DNA from: Bryoerythrophyllum caledonicum
Lineage: Eukaryota; Streptophyta; Bryopsida; Pottiales; Pottiaceae
Assembly (NCBI GenBank): GCA_963971425.1
Contig: OZ020526.1
Location: forward strand, 124,001-188,000
DNA: 64,000 bases
Direction: 5' to 3'
Program-made: the position numbers and the translations under genes
Notes under the pieces: generated by a model
Told to the model about the DNA's origin: nothing
Seen by the model: only the letters and a program-made list of their open reading frames with translations
Databases searched by the model: none
Shown here: positions 46,339 to 57,269 of the stretch, in pieces
How positions within the stretch are numbered: the stretch's first letter is position 1
Layout: each line of letters begins with the position of its first letter

Positions 46339-47514
46339 ATGGAGGAAAATGCAGTGCCAGAAACCGGGGCGGTCTGGAAGAGAGAGAGAGATCGGACTCG
46401 CAAGCGGGCGGGGGCCATACAGAAGAAGCGGGAGCATGTTTTGAAGAACCCCAACAAATTGACGTTCAAAGGTTGGTGGGACATCCCGGATCCATGGAGA
46501 TATTCCACATGTGAAGAATACATCGAGTGGTGCCACATCACCAAACTATTTCCGCTTGAACGCCACCATTTCCATCGCCATTCAGAGAAGGCGCATTTGA
46601 CTCATTGTCGGAATCAAGATTTTGTTCAACGTTGTATAGAAGTTTTTCAACATTTATACAACCTTCCGATGTTGAAGCGCAATGAAGCACCTCTCTTCAT
46701 TTGCAGAATGGTGTACGTAGAGGTAATTCTTCACAAAGTGGTGGATTGGACCACCATAAAATCTACACCACGCATTACGGTGCCAACAGAGCCGCAAATT
46801 CCGAGGGAGAAGAAATTTCCGGATGGTGGCTTGGGAAGAGTAATTAAGGCCGGTCGAAGCGAAGTTGAGAAGGTGCACGAGACAGAAGAATCAGATCTAG
46901 ATTCAGATTCAGACGGGACTCGCTTTCCACGAGCGAAACGTCGGCCTACTGTGCATGGTGGAACGCCGAACGTTGCACCAACACCCGTTGTTGAAAATGT
47001 GGACCCCGCGGAGTACAGTGAATGGGTTTCAGTGCCCACGGAGGTCATTGGAGACCCCGTAGTATCCGTGGAGGTGATTGGTGTGCCAGTTGCTGGACAA
47101 CGCGACAAAATGGATGAGATGTCCAAGATGCGAGGAGTACTTTTGGAGAAGGATGATTTCATCGCACAATTGCAAGCCACCATCCAAAGTCTCAAGTTGG
47201 AAGTGACAAGAAAGGACCTTAAGATTTCAAGGTTGCAGAATCAGTTGCAACAACGGCAACCAATGGAACATGTCGAAGTACGTGAAACAGTTGCCGTTCA
47301 CGATCCGACGGAGGTGGATGAGAATTACCTCAACAACATGGTTGATATTGTAACGGCTGGTGTGTTACAAGAAATTTGTACACCGGCCATACGACAACGT
47401 CCTCCCGTCATTCTTCCTCCATTGGGCCCATTGGCGCAACCGTATGTGGACATTGACGGTGCAACAGTGAAGACTCATTGTCATTTCCAACAAACATTCC
47501 AACGGATGAAGTGA
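46339..47514 (+). CDS. Transposon-like unit ORF1, helical domain plus coiled coil
   Basis: A 391-codon ORF starts with ATG at 46339. Its N-terminus is basic (residues 13-45). A helical, Trp-rich domain follows (about 45-150), including MVYVEVILHKVVDWTTIK, which resembles the KKIVVDWGTLMTDMI segment of the 710-codon ORF. Then come an acidic Asp/Ser stretch (about 185-200) and a coiled coil (about 255-315). Its 3' end overlaps ORF2 by 37 bp in another frame. It is flanked by GC-rich arrays. I infer the structural ORF of a non-autonomous retroelement; no enzyme motif is seen. Confidence 0.55.
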   Translation: MEENAVPETGAVWKRERDRTRKRAGAIQKKREHVLKNPNKLTFKGWWDIPDPWRYSTCEEYIEWCHITKLFPLERHHFHRHSEKAHLTHCRNQDFVQRCIEVFQHLYNLPMLKRNEAPLFICRMVYVEVILHKVVDWTTIKSTPRITVPTEPQIPREKKFPDGGLGRVIKAGRSEVEKVHETEESDLDSDSDGTRFPRAKRRPTVHGGTPNVAPTPVVENVDPAEYSEWVSVPTEVIGDPVVSVEVIGVPVAGQRDKMDEMSKMRGVLLEKDDFIAQLQATIQSLKLEVTRKDLKISRLQNQLQQRQPMEHVEVRETVAVHDPTEVDENYLNNMVDIVTAGVLQEICTPAIRQRPPVILPPLGPLAQPYVDIDGATVKTHCHFQQTFQRMK

Positions 47515-48674
47515 ATGAATTGAGGAAGGCAAATGATGAATTGCGCCTTCGTCTGTCAAAGATGTCCCAATCGTACTATCAGTGGAAGGTGGCAACCATT
47601 CTTGGTGTCGATCGCGGTCGTCAGATAGCAAATGAGTTCAAGAGGATTGACAATGAATACTTGGAACACAACACCCGAAGGGATTTTGGCCTCACGTCGT
47701 GGAGTAGTTCTGATGAAATGTTTCCATATGATTTGCCAATGACCGCTGGAGAGCCATCACTCATTGATTGGGCGAAGGTGGACTTTGATCACGAGAATGC
47801 TAGATCCAGCCATGATCTCCAATTGAAGAAAGGAATTACCAGCAAACAACTGTGGCCGCAACCCGCACCATGGATGTTCGATGGCACCAAATGCGCAATG
47901 TGTTATAATCCATTCGGCCCCGAGGGTGGATGGGCCGTTGGATCATGTAAACACATGTTCTATCCGATGTGCTTAATTAGCATATTTTTGGTTAGAAGAT
48001 TTTGCCCAAGTTGCCGTGCTCCATTCCACGCACGCCTTTACGAGGTATTTGGACTCACAACGTACATGCCACCAAGCCATGAGAGAGATCCAATTAACAC
48101 CCCTGGTGAAGGTTACCGCCCTCAATGGGGCGAAGATTTAATTTGGAGTTGGCGTGCCCAAACTCATTCAGTGTTCAAGAACGACATCAGTATGTCGTTC
48201 GGGTGGGAGCACGACCACATTGAGATTGTGAGGGTGTGCCATAAGATCATTGGAAGTGCTCCATGTGACGAAGGGAAGCGGAATTTCTTCTACCAGACTA
48301 TGGATGGCTATTGGGATTCCAAAAATAAAAAATTCCAATTTGGTAAGCATCCTAAAGCCTTCATGTGGAACAGGAAGGGAGAGTTGGTTACAGACAAACG
48401 TGGGCATGCAAGCATGACAGCCCTTGAAGCAGTCCAAATGGATCTTTCAGAGTGGAAAGAAACTTGGAGAAGTGAAGCCGTGGACTTTCTTTTGGACGAG
48501 CACAGTCCATCAACGCTGCGATGTCTCGAAGAATTGAGAAACTCGCAAATGTTGCGTAATCTCAGTGGGTTGGATGGTCCATTTCGACGGACGCGAACGA
48601 GAGCGAGGCGCAGCCTCACATTGGGCGACGAAGCGGGACCAAGCAGCACAACGGGAGGAAATGAAGATGAGTAG
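47478..48674 (+). CDS. Transposon-like unit ORF2 with degenerate RING-H2 finger
   Basis: The frame opens without an ATG (first triplet TTG; the frame has TGA upstream near 47454) and overlaps ORF1, so it is probably the continuation of ORF1 after a one-base slip, a mutation or an unseen intron. Residues about 10-35 are coiled coil. A RING-like finger has C139, C142, C157, H159, C165, C176 and C179, but Tyr162 stands where RING-H2 domains have the fifth metal ligand (His). RING-H2 proteins are usually E3 ubiquitin ligases; loss of a ligand makes activity uncertain. The rest (about 180-340) is Trp-rich and unrecognised, and the tail is basic then acidic. Confidence 0.55.
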   Translation: MSFPTNIPTDEVNELRKANDELRLRLSKMSQSYYQWKVATILGVDRGRQIANEFKRIDNEYLEHNTRRDFGLTSWSSSDEMFPYDLPMTAGEPSLIDWAKVDFDHENARSSHDLQLKKGITSKQLWPQPAPWMFDGTKCAMCYNPFGPEGGWAVGSCKHMFYPMCLISIFLVRRFCPSCRAPFHARLYEVFGLTTYMPPSHERDPINTPGEGYRPQWGEDLIWSWRAQTHSVFKNDISMSFGWEHDHIEIVRVCHKIIGSAPCDEGKRNFFYQTMDGYWDSKNKKFQFGKHPKAFMWNRKGELVTDKRGHASMTALEAVQMDLSEWKETWRSEAVDFLLDEHSPSTLRCLEELRNSQMLRNLSGLDGPFRRTRTRARRSLTLGDEAGPSSTTGGNEDE

Positions 48675-48909
48675 ACATAGATGTAGTGTTAGTTTAGCAA
48701 TAGGAGGTGAAGGATAATTGCGTTGGCCCTTTCTTTTGTGTGAGTTTTTGGTTTGAAGTTGAATGACATGTTTTTTCCTTCTCACTTATCCACAACGTTG
48801 CACACCTCATAAATGACGAGTATCTCAAACATAATACATTTTCCGTTGCGGTGAATTCAAGTTTTTTAATATGTTCTTCATTTTTGCCTAGTTAACTAAG
48901 TTTTCCATT

Positions 48910-49032
48910 GCAGTACCCTCCCGAGGCGTCCGTGCCCCCCCCGAGGCGTCCGCGCCCCCTAGGCGTCCGCGCCCCCTAGGCGTCCGCGCCCCCCCAGACG
49001 TCCGTGCCCCCCCAGACGTCCGTGCCCCCTTC
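48910..49032. repeat. GC-rich array of GCGTCCGCGCCCC downstream of ORF2
   Basis: Six copies of CGTCCGYGCCCC in 17-22-bp units. It is the counterpart of 45899-46042. A CCGTCCGT-rich stretch follows at 49184-49222. Confidence 0.9.
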
Positions 49033-49624
49033 AAATTTGTAATGCCGATGTGGCCTTCCAAGTTGTCCACGTCACCAATCGCTTGTCCATGTCATCATAT
49101 CACTTTAACTTTTCGTAAATTGTGAAAAAAAAATCACCGCAGTAATTTTTGCTCCTCCCCTCAATGTCCGATTTTTCTTGAGGACCGCCCGGTCCGTCCG
49201 TCCGAATGTCCGTCCGGTCCGCAATATTTGGGCCATGTCCATACTTTATGACAACCCTGACTTTGACTACCCTTACGAAATATTGAACATTAAGAGTAAT
49301 AGGGCCAACAACATTGCTTCCTAACTATACAAAAGAAGCGTCAAAAGCAAAGAAAATTCTAAGCTACTGAGAAGTGATTTCTGCCACACCATCAGGACTT
49401 GAAAGAATGCAATTAGGGGCTGATAACCTAGCGGACTTAATCTCTATCACGTTTGGAACGAGAGGTTAGAAAGAGGAGGAAGCCATTAGGCAAGCAAGAG
49501 ACAAAGGTCAAGTAGAGTGGCGGTGAGTTGAGGTTAGTGAGTGGAATTTGGAAATGGTTAAAACGGAAGGAGACTGCAAGAGTTAAGCCTCTTCAATCTT
49601 CAGTGTGATTTCTTAGGGTCCTAT

Positions 49625-50166
49625 GGCAGAACAATATGATTTAGATATGCGATTTGAGGTTGGAGGAAGTATTGATGAAGTAAGCAATGTTTCTAAGAGA
49701 ACGAAGGATCTTGTGCAGAAAAAAAAGAATAAGAGAGGGGGGATGAAGTTCAATAATTCTAACTAAGGTATTGAAGCGTAGCGTGTTGCAAAATAGAGGT
49801 GCGTCAAGCTCTAATGGGGATGAGCGAATAGCAAACAATTTTGAGAGATCAAATGATGAAAAGGCACCAACGTGCAGAAGAACGATGAAAATTGAGTCGA
49901 TCAACTTAGACATTGTTGCTGAGAATATTGATACAGAAGGATCGGAAGAATGAGAGGAGTGGAAAGACATGATTGAAGAGCATGAGCCTACGAGGCAGTC
50001 TTCTTCTTGGAGTGATTCCTTAGGGTTTGACAATGAGGATGAGGAAGGTGGTGTGGACTCTGGGAGACTGGTACGCGAGAGAATCAAAAGATTCGGCAAA
50101 TCGTGCCGGAAAATCTTGGCGGATATTGGGCACCACCATATATTGGGCACCGCAATGTACTCTTGA
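49625..50166 (+). pseudogene. Possible degenerate ORF, unknown
   Basis: ATG at 49625 opens a short charged frame ended by TAA after about 47 codons. Two further plus-strand pieces (49771-49953, 49969-50166) encode Ser/Asp/Glu-rich and Arg-rich peptides such as RERIKRFGKSCRKIL. The pieces look like one decayed acidic protein, but the opposite strand is also open (49641-50243). No family recognised. Confidence 0.25.
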
Positions 50167-50243
50167 TTATCTGGATTGGAGAGATGATAGGTACTCTCAA
50201 TAGGAAGCGCCAATTTGCTCCAGGTACGACCTACTTTAGACAA

Positions 50244-51094
50244 TCACCTAGACGAATGAGAAATCTTCAAAGGTTATAGAACATTTCACCTTTGCAGTCT
50301 GTGGTGATCCTCAGTCTCCACAGCTGATATATGAACTGGCTATGCAAATAGGGTAAGTAGTCGACACGGGAAGTAACTTGCAAGAGTCATGTGATTGTAC
50401 TCTTGGTGTACGGTGGGATTGTACTGCGTATGATAAACATGACAGTTTATAAGTTTCTGTAGTACCCGATCGGTACTGAGGCGGTCTTGTTGTACACAGA
50501 AAACAAAACCAACAAGTAAAAAATAAAAACATCATTATAAACATGTGAAGGCAGCCAACAATTCATGACCACACTCACGCTAGCATGGCATAAAGTTCTG
50601 TAACTGTTCTCTCGGATGTTGCCATTGTACTGTCATGACCCTATACTAAATACTTTTCAATTTTCCCTGTTCAGACTCCAGAGAATTGGAGATTTTTTAT
50701 TTAAATCTTTGTGAGTTGATTGCTTTAGATTGACAGATTCAGTGATATTGGTTCTTGGATGTTGAACTCTACAATGAAACGTTCCACATCTGTTGGAAGG
50801 TCTGACACTCTAAGCCACTTAGCCGGTTTGCCGGCTGTTGTTGACTTCTCTGACTAATGATATACAGTACACGTTTTTGCGTCTTTGAACAATTCTAGTT
50901 CAATATTATTCGTTAATTTCCCTTCTCATAATTTAGCATCACGAAGGCGTGGAATTTGCAAAGCACATTGCTTGCTGTGTTCCATAGACTCCGGCTACGT
51001 CAGTCCAAGCTCATGAACTACATCCAATTGTCGATCACTTGACATAACGTCGATGTAAAGCATGCTTGCTTGCTTAAAATGAAAGCTGTCTAAT
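50244..51094. other. Intergenic region, promoter side of the 51302 gene
   Basis: No gene. The last part includes TATATAAG at 51095-51102, a plausible TATA box for the following gene. Confidence 0.4.
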
Positions 51095-51301
51095 TATATA
51101 AGCACGCCAAATCGGTGTGCCGACAATGGCCGACACTGAATTTAGATCTACCGCAAGCTCCAAATCCCCAAACCAACGGTAGCGGCGATCATGATGAACA
51201 CGTTGACAGTCACGGACATGTGCAGTTTCATGTTGAGATAGGTGAGATTCAAGTCGAGATTCAAGTGTGGAGTGAGGAGGGATCAGTTTTTGCAGGTGGC
51301 G

Positions 51302-51745
51302 ATGGCGGACGCTGCAGCGGATGCGCCCACGACCGTGATCGTGAATGAGACGAGGCAGGCGCTGGACATGAAGGTGGGCAACCACCGCCATTTCGCGGAC
51401 TTCGCGAGCGTGGCGCAGGGAGCCCGCCACACCATGCGCGTCGACTACAACGACACATACCAGGAGTTCGTCATCCTCGGGGCCGACGTCGATGTTGACA
51501 AGGTGAATCTCGGCAAGCGACTCGTCGTCACATCCGACGACTGCTGCGACTGCAAGTGCCTCACCATCACCGAGACCGCCGACGGCCGCCTCCACCTGCA
51601 TAAGGAGCCCGGACGTCGCCAGCCCGAATCATTGCAGCCCGCGCCGGATCACGGGAGACGGCCAGCAAAGAAGCTCAGGCTGCGGAGAAGAGTGCTGGGC
51701 AAGAAGAGTCTGAGGCTCTTCACTTGGGGAGTGATGTGCCAGTAA
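51302..51745 (+). CDS. Small single-exon gene, unknown plant protein of 147 residues
   Basis: I chose ATG at 51302 because the GC-rich coding bias begins there and the upstream codons look unlike coding. The product has a compact beta-rich N-terminal domain (residues about 8-100) with VIVNETRQALDMKV, VDYNDTYQEFVIL and the DDCCDCKCLTITE block, then a very basic tail (about 101-147, KKLRLRRRVLGKK). The domain recalls small plant proteins of unknown function with a VNET/YNDTY pattern (DUF7748-like, from memory, unsure). A TATA box stands at 51095 and AATAAA-like signals near 51940. The Cys cluster could bind a metal. The gene looks intact. Confidence 0.65.
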   Translation: MADAAADAPTTVIVNETRQALDMKVGNHRHFADFASVAQGARHTMRVDYNDTYQEFVILGADVDVDKVNLGKRLVVTSDDCCDCKCLTITETADGRLHLHKEPGRRQPESLQPAPDHGRRPAKKLRLRRRVLGKKSLRLFTWGVMCQ

Positions 51746-54700
51746 GTAGGCGATGGCGAGCTCTTCGCTGCATCCCCAATTCGTACTAGAGTTGATCAAT
51801 CAGGTATTCGCTGCAGCAGCTGATCACTTATCTTCTACAGTATCAGTTTGTAATCAGATGAATTAGGTTGATAAGGGCGCGTCGTGTGTGGAGGTTTGAC
51901 GATTCTGAACAGTTTGTACCCCATTTATCTATTGAATAGAAATAAACAGTGAGATCTGGCTCTGTGACTTACAACCAGATCCGGGAGTCTGTTCTTGAAG
52001 CCACCGCAAGAGCCATCTTGGACGAGGTGCATCAGATACGCTGCATGTCTATTTCCAGAATCATGTATAATTGACATCCACAAAGAGACTGAGGGGAAGC
52101 ACACAATGCAACATTGCAACGCAGGTGCACTACCATAATCTGGCAGCAAGGTCGATCATGTTCACAACGAATAGACATGTAGCAGCATGTGCTGCTTGGC
52201 AACATTTCTAAAGAGTCATTCCCTCATCAACACACATCTGTCTCTTTCCCTTTGATAACTACTTCATCCCATTAGCTGCTTCTAGTTCAATTTGAGAAAT
52301 CCAAAACTCATATGGAAATAACTCTCTTCAGAGGTTTCTAGTTGGAAGGCTATCTTAGCACTAGTCTAGAATGTTACGATAAAATACAAACAAAGAAGAA
52401 ATTCAGAAAATTGAGTAACAACCTGTAGGAAAATCTTTGCATCATGTAAATATTACTGATGGCCCTAATTGAAACATGTACAAATATACATAAGACTACA
52501 CCACTAGATAACCATCATGCATACAGATGACCACTATCATTACATGTACAGATATTGAATTAGATAACCAACAAGCCGTGCTAGTGATGAGTAGGATAAC
52601 ATATATAACCAAGTGTTCACCCTTTGGTTGCAGCCTTCATGATCCAAGGTGTAGAGTGTGAGTAGGAAGGAGAAAGAGCTCCGGGTTAGAATTTGTGATG
52701 GAGAGGGTGATGGATGGCCAATGCTAGAATGTCTTTCCTGTTATGTTGTGATATTTGTAGCCATTTTGAAACATACCTGGGGAATGTTTCAGGCATGTAT
52801 CGAAAGTGTGCTCATACATATCTGGGCAATGAATCATCTCAAGACAAATGACAACTGGAGATTCATTCGGAACACTGTGTCTGTGAACGTCCTTTCTGTG
52901 ACAATAAAGCTCTTTTGTCTGGATTCCAAAATATTAGCAAGATTGAACAACAGGTTCATCTGAGATCACTTGGGTTTTCCATAGGATTTTTAGCTTCTCA
53001 GCTTCTCGGTTTCCATATATTTTAGCACTTCTTTTCGTCTGTAGCGTACATGAAATCTCTGAACTCTTTGAAACTGCATAAGTTTGATGTCCGGTATCCG
53101 ATTTTGATCAATACTCCATAATCTTGATAAATTGATTTAAGCTCAAAACATAGGGTTCACAAAGGGGTTGAAGCTGCGAAGATTGTATGAAATTTATTCT
53201 GAGTTTGTTTGCATAGAACATCAACATGTATCAAAACTTTGAGCAAATTATATTTCATCAAAAACTTCCGTGTTTTCAATGATTGACAGTAGAACTGTCA
53301 AAAAGTGTTTCTTTACCTTGAAGAAATGAAGATATACTACCTAGAATTTAGATACTAACAACAACAATTGTAGTGTCATGCTTTTCAAGATCTTGTCATG
53401 GAGGTCTTATGAGTGGAGGATCTCCGGATAAAAGTGAGTTGATGCATGCAATGCTGGAGGCGCTTTAGGATGCAATCAACTTACAAGTTCAACCATCATC
53501 TTCTCTCTGATGCATGGCAATGACACTGCTTTCAAGGCTGAGAAGAACATCACATATATTTGGGCCGTGGCAAATAGGGGAGTCATTTTCCAGAAGGTAG
53601 ATGTTTGAACATGGATGAGATTATGCGTAAGGAACCAGCTTGCACCTATGTCATTGAGCAGATATGTGGTGCATGAGGTGATTGCATTGAAAAATTTAGG
53701 TTGCACTTCATACGAAAGATCCATCATCAAAATCACCCCACCTAAACTGTTGGTTGGTCTATCTCTTGAAACTTGCATGTAACAAGTTACACATTCTCCT
53801 CATTTATACAATGGCTTCAGCTTCCTGCTTGAAGGCCAGATTTGCTTATTCCACCTTATATTCAGGGTGCAAATGCTACTGATATGGATGCCCACACTTT
53901 GTCAAGTCATTTAAGATACTTCCAAATGTTTTTAACCTTTCAAGGATGAGCGACCAGTTTCTGGTCGCCTATGCATTTTTGTCATGTAGTGGGCGCCACA
54001 GGCCAAGCAGAAGTTGTAATGGAACAGGATGGGTGCCACCTGCATTGGAGCAAGTATTTTGAAATGATTTGTACACCAAAGACCAGAAGAGCTCTTTCTC
54101 TGAGCAAATAGAAAGAGCTTTCCCAATCTAAATTGGTGACTTGTTGTTGCTGGAAAGTGGCTATGTGCAAATAGTATGTGTGGTGTTGCATTTATCTTTA
54201 ATTGGAGGAACTGTCTATGATGTATACGCACAGTTGTCTATGATGGATAAGTAGCGTCACTAAAGAGCCATTATCCTTATGGCATTTTAAAAGCGGTCGA
54301 AAGAGAGGAAAAGGGCTTCCATAAAGCTGGACTGGAAGCAGACTCAAGTGCGACCGGGCTTGACTGATGTTGTTCTAGAACGTCGTGGAGTGGATGAGTG
54401 TGATAATATTCTGCTAGCTCTCGGACGTCGGGATCACTCTCATGACGATCGTGCAACTGTCGTGTTCATGTGTTGAATTCCACCTGCACTGCAGTTATTA
54501 ATGTTGTTGTCTGCGCTGATCCGGCCTCTCGGACCTGGTACCATGTGGAGTCTGGCCTACCATGTTCAAGGCAGGGCCGGTGGAATCTGAAGTGTGGCTT
54601 GTCCCGAAGCGGCGGACTGGGGCGACTTTTGCGTGCGAAAAGACCAGGATCAAGTTTCTAGACGCGAGCATTTGAATAACTTTTTTGCATGACTGTGGGG

Positions 54701-56340
54701 TCGTAAGATCATCAATTACACCCACTTTGTCCGCCGATAATCGGCCGATCATGCATCATGCCTCGTGATCTTGTGACATATATTGTATGACCAACTAGCT
54801 TTTATAACCAGTTTGTCGGCACTTGCATTTGATGTAGCGATTCATGCATGGGCCTCTTTTTACCAACATCGTATCGAAGGATCCTTGGTACTAGTACTGT
54901 ACCTTTCTTCTAAATGAAAACTGGAACGTGTCTACAGTTGGTGATGCTTCTAGAAAGGTCAATTCAGCTTCCATTAGCCATGTAGGACTGAAGAAACGTC
55001 ACTTGAACTAGGAATATAGTAAAGCATCAGAGGTGAATGATGGAAACAGAAGACCCGGCCGTTTGATTACACATCATCAAGCCTCACATGAAAACGACAA
55101 CGTACGGATGCTGAACACGTTCTTTCCGAGGTAGACCAACTTGAAGTTCAAACCTATAAGCAAGCCACAAGCCGATTATGAGCCTACAATTTGACAGGCA
55201 TCGACTGGGTCCGGCTGCAAGTGGATACTTCGGGTCCAATTCTAGCCTTCTAGGTTACTGCCCAAGCCTCATCATGCTAATAAAACCAGAAGTTGGACTT
55301 AAAATTAATGGGATATAAGAATTTATGACTTGAAACTTTCATATTACCTTATCTCAAGAACTGGTATTGCATGCCATGATATCAATAGTGTTGGTTTGTT
55401 GAGAAACATGTCAAAGCCTAAGCACTGTGGAATCAGTAACAATCCGAGTTTCATGACTCACGATCACTATTAGGCAGCTGCAGTTCAGTCACCATCACGG
55501 CAATCTATGCTTTAAGTTTGTGTGTGCAAAAATATCTCCAAACGTTTCTTTTTCTGTTCTATAAATATATTGCAGTACAGACAGAGACAGACAAACTGCT
55601 GCTCCTTTTCTAGCTATGGCTTTTCGACAACACCATTGGATTTGCAATCATCAAAAATAAGGGGGTAGTCAGGTTCAAATCTCATAAACAAAAAGTCAAA
55701 AACCTATAGAACACCTTTGTAACTTTAAACCCTGAACTCTATATTGGTAAGATCAAATCCACTTTTCCAATAATAATATATGATTATGACCCAAATAATT
55801 AATAAAAATACTAAAAAAAACTTTTAAATCACCATTCTAAGCAACAAATACAGACTTGAAGGCTCATATTGCTGATTGTAGAAGTCATCATCTGTTAAAA
55901 TACATTTGGAACTTTTGCTTCTATCATAGTTTCAAAGTACCCGCTTCAATCAAATGTTATTATTAGTGTGGAATCTACCATCATAGACATGCTTATTCAC
56001 CTTATCCCTATAAAAATTATCTTTTTTTGCCGTTGAAGTATTTAATTTAGCTTAATATTTTTTTTCATTTGATTTCCCCGAAGCTTACAACGTTTACACC
56101 TGTATGTTTGTATGATTTGTTTTTTTGTTTTTTTTTTGTGAAAAGGGATTTTCTATTTAGTTACATCCCCTCCTTGGAACTTGTTGACAACCTCTATCAA
56201 CATTATATGTTAATATTTTCCCATGATTTGAAACCCCTAAACTCCAAACCTTAAAATCGTTGTAATCTTTCTCCTTACCGGCCTCCGCTCGTATGGTCTT
56301 GCCCCGGGACTCCTTCCCTTGCTTCTAGATTTCGTCATGC
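51746..56340. other. Long intergenic region, no gene supported
   Basis: ORFs at 52658-52963, 53476-53778 (minus) and 53932-54231 (minus) have no recognisable domains and weak coding bias. TTAACCTTTCAAGGA near 53935 vaguely resembles the piggyBac-like ends. A decayed gene near 53400-54300 cannot be excluded. Confidence 0.4.
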
Positions 56341-56375
56341 TCCCGGAGGTGCGGGCTGGGTTTACTCCCTAGGGA

Positions 56376-56620
56376 GGGAGCTGGAGCTCTCAGGAAGGGA
56401 TACTGGAGCTCTCGGGAAGGGGTGCTGGAGCTCTTGGGCAGTGCTGGAGCTCTCAGGCAGGGGTGCTGGAGCTCTCGGGAAGCACTGGAGCTCTTGGGAA
56501 GGGGTGCTGGAGCTCTCGGCTCGCCTCCACTGTTCCGCCTTCACGTTCCGCCTTCGCGTTCCGCCTTCACGTTCCGCCTTCGCGTTCCGCCTTCACGTTC
56601 CGCCTCGGAGGGAGACTCGC
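56376..56620. repeat. Two adjoining minisatellites: CTGGAGCTCTCGGGAAGGGG and CCGCCTTCACGTT units
   Basis: From 56376 to about 56518, seven units of 18-30 bp carry TGGAGCTCT. From about 56525 to 56605, GTTCCGCCTTCACGTTCCGC units of 24 bp follow. CCGCCT words continue to about 56750. Confidence 0.85.
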
Positions 56621-57069
56621 AGGTTTTGGTGAAAGAGGGGAGGGGCACTCACAGTTTCTGTTCGGGAGGGAGAGTGTCGTCCCGTTGTTCCGCCTCCACT
56701 GCTCTGCCTCCGCTCCGCCTCTGTTCCGCCTTCACGTTCCGTCTCGATTCCGCCCGAGCTTCCAGCCGCTTCTCCGTCGTTGACACCTGGTTAAGCGGAT
56801 GGGTTCTCGGTTTTGGGCTCGGGGTTGGGCATGGGCCGGAGGCTGTGGTCTTGGGCTCCTCTTTGTATGCCCGAGCTGGCTGGTTCTTGTTCCACCCGAG
56901 TCAAAAGTGGGGCTCCTGTTCTGGCCTGGAGTAACCTAGTTACCTCCGGTTGAGGTGGCTTGGTTACCTTGGGCTTGGGTGGGAGACCGTGGCTTTGGAT
57001 TTTGGCATAAGGTCTTAAGCCCGGACCTTTAGCCTTGCGTTATTTACTTTAAAGTCTAAGTAACCCTAC
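56621..57069. other. GC-rich region left of the assembly gap
   Basis: Open frames here come from CCGCCT repeats and show no domain. The sequence breaks off at a gap, so a gene end could be hidden. Confidence 0.35.
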
Positions 57070-57269
57070 NNNNNNNNNNNNNNNNNNNNNNNNNNNNNNN
57101 NNNNNNNNNNNNNNNNNNNNNNNNNNNNNNNNNNNNNNNNNNNNNNNNNNNNNNNNNNNNNNNNNNNNNNNNNNNNNNNNNNNNNNNNNNNNNNNNNNNN
57201 NNNNNNNNNNNNNNNNNNNNNNNNNNNNNNNNNNNNNNNNNNNNNNNNNNNNNNNNNNNNNNNNNNNNN
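57070..57269. other. Assembly gap of 200 N
   Basis: Exactly 200 N, a conventional placeholder length. The true distance and content are unknown, and the two sides may not be adjacent. Confidence 0.95.

Noticed and set aside
47454..47514. Programmed -1 frameshift between ORF1 and ORF2
   Set aside because: No canonical slippery heptamer was seen in the correct frame; an indel or intron is simpler.
45899..49032. GC-rich arrays as parts of a matching LTR pair
   Set aside because: Sequence next to the two arrays does not align; only the array motif is shared.
51074..51601. 175-codon minus-strand ORF
   Set aside because: It overlaps the plus-strand gene at 51302, which has better composition, a TATA box and a domain-like product.
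53476..54231. Two minus-strand ORFs of about 100 codons
   Set aside because: No domain, no clear codon bias and no supporting signals; kept only as a note in the intergenic entry.
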